Part shown: positions 6,460 through 10,937 of the stretch, one piece after another | How positions within the stretch are numbered: position 1 is the stretch's first letter | Layout: each line of letters begins with the position of its first letter | Assembly (NCBI GenBank): GCA_937922955.1 | Contig: CALAKO010000126.1 | Coordinates: 1 to 10,937 of the forward strand | Reading direction: 5' to 3' | Origin: an uncultured Peptococcaceae bacterium | GTDB lineage: Bacteria; Bacillota; Peptococcia; Peptococcales; Peptococcaceae | DNA: 10,937 nucleotides | Program-made: the position numbers and the translations under genes | Notes under the pieces: generated by a model | Database searches by the model: none | Told to the model about the DNA's origin: nothing | What the model saw: only the letters and a program-made list of their open reading frames with translations

Positions 6460-7854
6460 TTACAAACAGCGTGCAACGGTGGCAAGGGCGTCGGGGAGGG
6501 CGTTCATGTCGAGGTTGGCGTAGCTGAGGAGAAACTGGTGGCTGGCGCTTGGGGCATTGGCTTCGTAGTAGTCGCTCAGGGGAGTGAGGTGGATGCCTTG
6601 TTCGGCCAAGCTTTCTGCAAGCGACGCGTCACTGCGGTGGGTGTGTAGGCGCAGGAGAAAATGCAGGCCGCTGTCTTGTTCAATGATGTCGCAGAGGCCA
6701 GCGAGGGGACTGGCGGCGATGGCATCGAGCACAAGCTGGCGTTGGCGGGCGTAGAAGAGGCGCATGCGGTTGATGTGTTTTTCAAAGTAGCCTTCGTTGA
6801 TGAAGCGCGCCAGGGTGAATTGCTCAAAGTTGGAGACGGTGCAGGAGTAGAAGGAAAGGTTTTCGTAAAAGCGGTTGGCCAGCGCCACAGGCAGCACCAT
6901 GTAGCTGATGCGCACGGTGGAAGAAAGGGATTTGGCAAAGGTGTTCATGTAGATGACGCTGGCAGAAGCATCCAGGCTTTGCAGAGCAGGGATGGGACGC
7001 CCATGAAGGCGGAATTCGCTGTCGTAGTCGTCTTCGATGATGGTGCGTTCATCGGCTTCGCTGGCCCAGGCAAGGAGTTCGTAGCGGCGGCTGACAGGCA
7101 TGGTGATGCCGGTCGGGAACTGGTGCGTTGGGCCGATATGGGCGATGTCGGCAGCAGCGGCACGTAGGCCGGAGACGGTGACACCTTGGTCATCCATATC
7201 GGCAAAATGGCAGCGCACGCCCTGAGCACGGTAGATTTGCGGGATTTTGCGGTAGCCGGGATTTTCGGTGCAGTAGACTTTGTCACGGCCGAGCAGCTGA
7301 ATCAACAGGCTATAGAGGTACTCGGTGCCGGCACCGACGATGATCTGGTCGGGGTGCACGTCGATGCCGCGGAAGTCCCGCAGATGGCCGGCGATGGCAC
7401 GGCGCAGCTCCAGCACACCGCCGGAAGGCGATTTTTCCATGAGAGCCTGGCTGTTTTCAGCGATGACTTCGCGCAGAAGTTTTTTCCAAGTGGCGAAGGG
7501 AAATTGATCCGGGCTGGTCTGAGTGCGAGAAAAATCAAAGTGGTAGTGAGGACGTTCCGCTGGCAGGAGAATGTCGGTTGTTTTGGCAGCCGGTGCGCTT
7601 TTGGCTGGGGCATCGAGCTTAGCGATGTAGTAGCCGCGCTTGGGCAGGGAGTAAACGTAGCCTTCGCTGATGAGCTGAGCGTAGGCGCTTTCTACAGTGA
7701 TGGTGCTGACGCCGAGATTTTTTGCCAGGGTGCGCTTGCTGGGCAGTTTTTCGCCCGCTTTCAGTGCGCCGCCTTTGATGTCGTCGCGAATGTTTTTATA
7801 GAGGGTTTCGTAAAGGGCACCTTTGCTGGTGTCGGAAAGATCGTAGGTGAGCAT
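6460..7854 (-). CDS. MocR/PdxR-type regulator (GntR HTH fused to aminotransferase-like domain)
   Basis: This 464-residue regulator has an N-terminal GntR winged helix (about 16-78, with LPSKRTLAKNLGVSTITVESAY) and a fold-type I aminotransferase-like domain (about 110-460). PLP-site features are intact: GPTHQFPTG (241-249), EDDYDSEFR (274-282) and the lysine expected to bind PLP, K308 in TFAKSLSSTVR. Family members sense PLP or amino compounds and control nearby genes. The start chosen is the ATG at 7854, 7 bases after AAAGGAG. The ATG at 7860 sits only 1 base from it, and the longer frame to 7920 has no ribosome site. It is probably cotranscribed with the nuclease-helicase 29 bases downstream; DUF3793/flavodoxin are divergent. 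No vitamin B6 genes are in view. Confidence 0.93.
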   Translation of the reverse strand: MLTYDLSDTSKGALYETLYKNIRDDIKGGALKAGEKLPSKRTLAKNLGVSTITVESAYAQLISEGYVYSLPKRGYYIAKLDAPAKSAPAAKTTDILLPAERPHYHFDFSRTQTSPDQFPFATWKKLLREVIAENSQALMEKSPSGGVLELRRAIAGHLRDFRGIDVHPDQIIVGAGTEYLYSLLIQLLGRDKVYCTENPGYRKIPQIYRAQGVRCHFADMDDQGVTVSGLRAAAADIAHIGPTHQFPTGITMPVSRRYELLAWASEADERTIIEDDYDSEFRLHGRPIPALQSLDASASVIYMNTFAKSLSSTVRISYMVLPVALANRFYENLSFYSCTVSNFEQFTLARFINEGYFEKHINRMRLFYARQRQLVLDAIAASPLAGLCDIIEQDSGLHFLLRLHTHRSDASLAESLAEQGIHLTPLSDYYEANAPSASHQFLLSYANLDMNALPDALATVARCL

Positions 7855-7881
7855 GAGCATGCTCCTTTCGCTTGTGGTGTT

Positions 7882-7946
7882 CTGGCATGAACGAACAAAC
7901 ATTATAGATGAAATCTGCATGCCAGCATGTTTCTATGGTAGCATAG
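7882..7946 (-). promoter_or_regulatory. Promoter and candidate operator of the MocR gene
   Basis: A perfect minus-strand -10 TATAAT (7906-7901) has no good -35. A perfect 8-base inverted repeat, CTGGCATG (7882-7889) / CATGCCAG (7918-7925), brackets the -10, and a second one, CTATG/CATAG (7933-7937, 7942-7946), lies just upstream. This would suit autoregulation by MocR. Confidence 0.5.
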
Positions 7947-8018
7947 CCCTGTGTCGAGTGCAATGCATCGGCTGTAGAAAAAGGATGTGAAAAAAGTTGC
8001 CCAATGCTAATTTCTTTG

Positions 8019-8047
8019 TTGACAAGTTAGCGATAGCGTACTATAAT
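8019..8047 (+). promoter_or_regulatory. Near-consensus sigma-A promoter of DUF3793-flavodoxin
   Basis: TTGACA (8019-8024), a 17-base spacer and TATAAT (8042-8047) form a perfect vegetative promoter, with a start expected near 8054. So strong a promoter is normally held by a repressor. AGTTAGCGATA occurs inside the spacer (8025-8035) and again just after the start (8057-8067), 32 bases apart. Confidence 0.9.
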
Positions 8048-8054
8048 GAAACCA

Positions 8055-8084
8055 TGAGTTAGCGATATAAAACTCGCTGATTCA
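8055..8084 (+). promoter_or_regulatory. Leader hairpin / candidate operator at the transcription start
   Basis: TGAGTTAGCGA (8055-8065) can pair along all 11 positions with TCGCTGATTCA (8074-8084), with two G-U pairs, around an 8-base loop. It begins right at the expected mRNA 5' end, so it may protect the transcript, or the same near-palindrome may be a repressor site. It is not recognised as a known Fur or DtxR box. Confidence 0.55.
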
Positions 8085-8116
8085 AACAACTTTTATTTTC
8101 TGAAAGGGAGATGACC

Positions 8117-8674
8117 ATGGAAACTTTAGAAGAACGTGTTGTTCGTTTTTGTGCCCCTGTATTGACTGGGATAAAAACAGGTGGGCTTTTTAACACTTGT
8201 GAATTGGATCCAACGACGATTTGTCAGGACACAGTGGCGGTACGGAAACGGCTGCGCCGCTTTGGCATCGATGTTCGTCTCTTTTTCACCGAAGGAAAGA
8301 TGCCTCTCGTTTATGTTTATCGTGTCGATGCACTCGCTCGTGATTTGGCAGATCCGGAGACGCAGGCTTATTTAACACCCCTTGGCTATGCGGACTTCAC
8401 TCCTCAAGCGGCACTGTCACAGCTCGCTAAGCGTTTGCGTCAATACGATGGATTTCCCCACGAGATTGGTCTCTTTCTCTCGTACCCGCTGGAAGACGTC
8501 AAGAGTTTCGTGCAATTTGGTTCGAGATGCGCGAAGCTGCAGGGACATTGGTGCGTGTTCCATAATGAAGAACAGGCCAGGAAATGCTTTGCAGCCTATG
8601 ACCAAAGCCGGTTGGTATGTCTCGCCCGGTATCGGGAAGGGCAGCCTCTTGAAGCGCTGGCCCATGCAATTTGA
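8117..8674 (+). CDS. DUF3793 family protein
   Basis: This 185-residue protein of unknown function is recognised as DUF3793 by the central HEIGLFLSYPLEDV (115-128), followed by a Cys-containing stretch (C138, C146 in GHWC), plus scattered cysteines (C12, C28, C36, C157, C168). No membrane segment or signal is seen, so it is cytoplasmic. In anaerobic Firmicutes such genes are often found by flavodoxin or iron-uptake genes, and here a flavodoxin follows after a short gap. The start chosen is ATG 8117, 6 bases after AAAGGGAG. The ATG at 8111 directly abuts the ribosome site and is less likely. It is transcribed from the near-consensus promoter at 8019. The role is inferred to be iron- or redox-stress related. 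Confidence 0.85.
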   Translation: METLEERVVRFCAPVLTGIKTGGLFNTCELDPTTICQDTVAVRKRLRRFGIDVRLFFTEGKMPLVYVYRVDALARDLADPETQAYLTPLGYADFTPQAALSQLAKRLRQYDGFPHEIGLFLSYPLEDVKSFVQFGSRCAKLQGHWCVFHNEEQARKCFAAYDQSRLVCLARYREGQPLEALAHAI

Positions 8675-8697
8675 TTTTAGAAAGGATGTGTACAAAA

Positions 8698-9129
8698 GTG
8701 AAAGTTGCGATTGTATATTGGAGTGGTACGGGTAACACCGAAAACATCATGAACCTGGTCAAGCAGGGTGTTGAACAAGGCGGAGCGCAGGCCGACGTGT
8801 TCATGCCATGGGATTTTGAACCAGCGATGATGGATCAGTACACCAACTTTGCGTTTGGTTGTCCGGCAATGGGCGACGAACAGCTCGAAACGGAAGATTT
8901 CCAACCAATGTGGGACAGCATTGAAGGAAAATTGTCCGGTAAAAATGTGGTACTGTTCGGCTCCTACAATTGGAACAGCGGCGAATACATGGACCTTTGG
9001 GCTCAGGATGCTGTCCGCTTAGGCTGCAACTTGGTCGCAGATGGTCTCGCCATTCTCGACTCTCCGGAACCAGGTTCCGACGAAGAAAAAGCAGCCATCG
9101 CTCTGGGCGTTGCCATCGCCAGAGCGTAA
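8698..9129 (+). CDS. Short-chain flavodoxin
   Basis: This 143-residue FMN protein replaces ferredoxin as a low-potential electron carrier in the cytoplasm, typically under iron shortage. The FMN phosphate loop is SGTGNTE (9-15), the 50s loop is GCPAMG (54-59), and the second isoalloxazine loop is LFGSYNWNSGEYMDLW (86-101), all very like Megasphaera elsdenii flavodoxin (137 residues). The start chosen is GTG 8698, which gives MKVAIVYWSG and matches the family N-terminus. AAAGGA (8681-8686) lies 11 bases upstream. TTG 8671 and ATG 8686 give unneeded extensions and no ribosome-site spacing. It is the second gene of the DUF3793 operon. Confidence 0.95.
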   Translation: MKVAIVYWSGTGNTENIMNLVKQGVEQGGAQADVFMPWDFEPAMMDQYTNFAFGCPAMGDEQLETEDFQPMWDSIEGKLSGKNVVLFGSYNWNSGEYMDLWAQDAVRLGCNLVADGLAILDSPEPGSDEEKAAIALGVAIARA

Positions 9130-9136
9130 AACACAA

Positions 9137-9154
9137 CATACGGCTGACCGTATG
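9137..9154 (+). other. Perfect hairpin after flavodoxin
   Basis: CATACGG (9137-9143) and CCGTATG (9148-9154) form a perfect 7-base stem with a CTGA loop, 7 bases after the flavodoxin stop. No T run follows, so it is more likely an mRNA 3'-end stabiliser or processing site than a standard terminator. Confidence 0.6.
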
Positions 9155-9170
9155 ACAAATCCATTTCATA

Positions 9171-9311
9171 CATGATCCTCTCTACCTCCCCCTTGGCAAG
9201 AGATGGTTCACACGCCAGGCTTGCCAGCGAGAGTCGCAGGCTCGTTGGTGAAGCTAGATGAAAACAGGCTTTTGGCAGGATCGAATCATGTTTGTGGGCA
9301 ATGCATGATTC
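9171..9311 (+). other. Inverted-repeat-rich non-coding element, possible structured RNA
   Basis: Nested pairings are visible: GATCC (9174-9178) with GGATC (9278-9282), TCTCT (9179-9183) with AGAGA (9199-9203), TTCA (9207-9210) with TGAA (9249-9252), and CCAGCGAG (9224-9231) with CTCGTTGG (9241-9248). GAATCATG (9283-9290) pairs perfectly with CATGATTC (9304-9311), and its TCATG can instead pair with CATGA at 9171-9175, giving two exclusive folds. No known RNA family was recognised and the strand is uncertain. Confidence 0.4.
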
Positions 9312-9445
9312 TTCCTCCCTTCAAACCTCTTTAGCGTCATAAGGCGCGAAATCCGATTCATTGACAATCACACCTCTACTCCTCTACTTAAAAACTGATT
9401 GTTTTGTTTTAGAAAAAGAAGAAAACAGACCTTCCTCTAGATATG

Positions 9446-9513
9446 ACCGACAGCAATATAGAACGCAAGCAAAGCAGGGTTTTCTCCAATCTCCTTCCTG
9501 CTGTGCTGTCGGT
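9446..9513 (+). other. Long inverted repeat, possible small RNA or leader
   Basis: A perfect 10-base outer stem, ACCGACAGCA (9446-9455) / TGCTGTCGGT (9504-9513), holds an inner perfect stem AGCAGG (9473-9478) / CCTGCT (9497-9502) with an 18-base pyrimidine-rich loop. It is followed about 30 bases later by a strong terminator, the usual build of a small RNA or an attenuated leader. No family was recognised. Confidence 0.45.
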
Positions 9514-9542
9514 GGAAAATCCTATCTCTTTGTATAATCCGC

Positions 9543-9578
9543 AAAAAACGCAGGGCAGTGGGCGCCCTGCGTTTTTTT
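9543..9578. terminator. Strong bidirectional terminator upstream of the acetyltransferase
   Basis: CGCAGGGC (9549-9556) pairs with GCCCTGCG (9564-9571), extended by six A (9543-9548) and seven T (9572-9578). The nearest upstream protein gene stops at 9129, over 400 bases away, so this terminator either ends a long flavodoxin 3' UTR or a separate RNA. Confidence 0.92.
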
Positions 9579-9596
9579 ATGTCGGCAAACAGTTGT

Positions 9597-9626
9597 GTTG
9601 CGCAACGGCTTTCCCTGCTTTATAAT
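9597..9626 (+). promoter_or_regulatory. Promoter of the acetyltransferase gene with palindromic -35
   Basis: TTGCGC (9598-9603), a 17-base spacer and a perfect TATAAT (9621-9626) lie just after the terminator. The -35 is covered by the perfect palindrome GTTGCGCAAC (9597-9606), a candidate operator. Confidence 0.6.
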
Positions 9627-9658
9627 AAATCCAGCAAAAAGAAACGGAGGAATTCCTC

Positions 9659-10261
9659 ATGAACGATATTCACATTCGCGTTGCCACGCCGGATGATGCT
9701 GAAGCGCTTTTAACGCTTTATGCGCCCTATGTGACGGAAACGGCGATCAGTTTTGAATACGACGTGCCTACTGTAGATGAATTTCGCGCTCGCATTGTGC
9801 GTACGTTGGCGAATTATCCTTATCTGGTTGCTGAAGCACAAGGCGAGGTATTGGGCTATGCTTATACCAGCCCTTTTGTTGGGCGTGCGGCCTATGCCTG
9901 GTCGGCGGAAACGTCCATTTATATTGATAAAAATTGTCGCCATAAAGGACTTGGTCGAGCCCTTTATAATAAGTTGGAAGCTATTAGTCGCCTGCAGGGC
10001 ATCACCAACCTTTATGCTTGCATCGGTGTGCCGGAAACGGACGACGATCCCTATTTGACGCGCAACAGCGCGGATTTCCACGCGCATCTTGGTTATCGAT
10101 TGGTCGGTGAATTTCGTCGCAGCGGTTATAAATTTGACCGCTGGTACCACATGATCTGGATGGAAAAATTCATCGCCGAACATCCTCGTCAGCCACAACT
10201 GTTGCGTCCTTTTTCTCAGCTTTCTGCAGACGACGTGGCAGTAGTACTGGATCATGATTGA
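9659..10261 (+). CDS. GNAT acetyltransferase, phosphinothricin N-acetyltransferase-like
   Basis: This 200-residue enzyme moves an acetyl group from acetyl-CoA to an amine. Features of the PAT/YncA branch of GNAT are present: an N-terminal IRVATPDDAEALLTLY, SFEYD (31-35) at the substrate side, the acetyl-CoA loop RHKGLGRALY (94-103), and the C-terminal HAHLGYRLVGEFRRSG (141-156) with FDRWYHMIWMEK (159-170). Relatives acetylate phosphinothricin, methionine sulfoximine or sulfone. A tail of about 30 residues (171-200) exceeds the usual domain. An unusual stretch, PETDDDPYLTRNS (125-137), replaces the shorter family loop. GGAGG (9646-9650) is 8 bases before the ATG and lies within the palindrome GAGGAATTCCTC, which could fold over the ribosome site. 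The exact substrate is unknown. Confidence 0.9.
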   Translation: MNDIHIRVATPDDAEALLTLYAPYVTETAISFEYDVPTVDEFRARIVRTLANYPYLVAEAQGEVLGYAYTSPFVGRAAYAWSAETSIYIDKNCRHKGLGRALYNKLEAISRLQGITNLYACIGVPETDDDPYLTRNSADFHAHLGYRLVGEFRRSGYKFDRWYHMIWMEKFIAEHPRQPQLLRPFSQLSADDVAVVLDHD

Positions 10262-10341
10262 ATGATGTGTTGAGAGACCATGCCGTAAACGACGATTTTA
10301 TGATACCTTGTCCAACGACATAATAGAAAGGAGCTTGTGCC

Positions 10342-10937
10342 ATGTGGGGAAAAACACTGATTTGCGCTGGCTTGTGTGTTGGTCTTGCCTTTTTTAGTGG
10401 CTGCAGCCATGCTGATGAAAGCAGCGGCGAAAGCGAATTGTCCGCTCAGGCACCCGCTGATGAAACCGTGCAGGTTGCCTGCGTGGGCGACAGCAACACG
10501 GAAGGCTATGGTGCCGAAAGCTACACCGCCTTTCTGGCAGAACGCCTAGGAAGCGGCTATGCTGTCGACAATTATGGCGTCAGCGGCACGACCGCCATGG
10601 CCAGCGGCGCCTATCCTTACGCTGAAACGGCGGCCTATGAGGCCAGCCTGGCAGCAGCACCGGATCTTGTTGTGCTCATGTTTGGCACCAACGACACCAG
10701 TCGCTCCAGCTGGCATGGCAGCGACGTCTTCGCCGAAGAATACGCCGCGCTTGTGCGCGACTACCGGGAGCTGGAAAGCCAGCCAACCATCTATCTCTGC
10801 ACACCACCGGCGCCTCACGTCGAAGAATACCCAGGCATGGTCAGTTTTGGCGTGCAGCCAGCTGCTTATGCTGCGGTGAATGAAAGCATTCGCCGCGTTG
10901 CAGAGGAAAACAACCTTGCCGTCATCGACATTTATGC
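10342..10937 (+). CDS. SGNH/GDSL-family hydrolase lipoprotein (partial, 3' end outside window)
   Basis: This open frame runs 198 codons from ATG 10342 off the window end. AAAGGAG (10327-10333) lies 8 bases upstream. A lipoprotein signal is visible: K4, a hydrophobic core and the lipobox FSGC with C21, so the product should be anchored on the outer face of the membrane. SGNH blocks follow: GDSN (49-52, nucleophile S51), the oxyanion glycine in NYGVSGTT (77-84), and GTND (115-118). The catalytic Asp-x-x-His block would lie beyond the end. Such enzymes deacylate or de-esterify lipids, peptidoglycan or polysaccharides; the substrate is unknown. A short acidic Ser/Glu linker (22-42) follows the lipid cysteine. 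It begins 80 bases after the acetyltransferase with no terminator between, so read-through is possible. Confidence 0.88.
   Translation, partial: MWGKTLICAGLCVGLAFFSGCSHADESSGESELSAQAPADETVQVACVGDSNTEGYGAESYTAFLAERLGSGYAVDNYGVSGTTAMASGAYPYAETAAYEASLAAAPDLVVLMFGTNDTSRSSWHGSDVFAEEYAALVRDYRELESQPTIYLCTPPAPHVEEYPGMVSFGVQPAAYAAVNESIRRVAEENNLAVIDIY

Noticed and set aside
8671..8697. Upstream starts TTG 8671 and ATG 8686 for flavodoxin
   Set aside because: The added residues are not part of the flavodoxin fold, and neither start has a ribosome site at usable spacing. GTG 8698 gives the family N-terminus.
9171..9311. Known riboswitch classes (FMN, TPP, SAM, cobalamin, glycine, THF, c-di-GMP, fluoride) and SRP or RNase P RNA
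   Set aside because: The hallmark conserved boxes I know for these were looked for and not found. A molybdenum-cofactor type could not be ruled in or out by eye.
9510..9538. TATAAT at 9533-9538 as a promoter
   Set aside because: No -35 of any quality lies at proper spacing, and transcription would run directly into the terminator at 9543-9578.
9443..9625. 60-codon plus-strand frame across the inverted repeat and terminator
   Set aside because: It reads straight through a strong terminator hairpin and lacks a ribosome site or any protein motif.
1..10937. CRISPR array, insertion sequence or prophage attachment site
   Set aside because: No regularly spaced repeats, transposase or integrase frames, or flanking direct repeats were seen.

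Overview
The window looks like part of a chromosome from an anaerobic, medium-GC Bacillota (Firmicutes), most likely of the Clostridia/Negativicutes kind. The signs are a short-chain flavodoxin very like the classic Megasphaera elsdenii protein, a DUF3793 gene next to it, strong purine-rich ribosome binding sites, and oxygen-sensitive style enzymes (a two-cluster ferredoxin paired with a fumarate/adenylylsulfate-reductase-type flavoprotein). The genus cannot be named from this stretch.

Layout. Bases 1-350 are the tail of an rRNA operon: the 3' part of 5S rRNA with its terminator, then tRNA-Val(CAC) with its own promoter and terminator. Bases 386-3810 (minus strand) hold a three-gene cluster: ferredoxin, FAD-dependent reductase (the two overlap by ATGA), and an SLC13-type anion permease. 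An attenuator-like hairpin lies between the flavoprotein and the permease. Together they look like uptake of an anion plus its reduction, or use as an electron acceptor, with electrons delivered by the ferredoxin. A LysR regulator (3990-4910) lies just upstream and is separated from the cluster by a strong terminator. Bases 4952-7854 (minus) carry a MocR/PdxR-type regulator followed 29 bases later by a protein that joins a PD-(D/E)XK-like nuclease to an SF1/DUF2075-like ATPase. No terminator separates this pair from the LysR gene, so all three may share a transcript.

From 7855 everything points rightward. A near-consensus promoter with a +1 hairpin drives DUF3793 and flavodoxin, which are probably an iron-limitation pair. 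A 530-base gap (9130-9658) has no convincing gene but is rich in inverted repeats and ends in a strong terminator that no protein gene needs, so it may encode one or two structured RNAs. It is followed by a phosphinothricin-acetyltransferase-like GNAT gene with its own promoter and by the first 198 codons of an SGNH/GDSL lipoprotein that runs off the window.

The most unusual parts are the AprBA-like reductase/permease cluster, the nuclease-helicase under a MocR regulator, and the structured non-coding gap.
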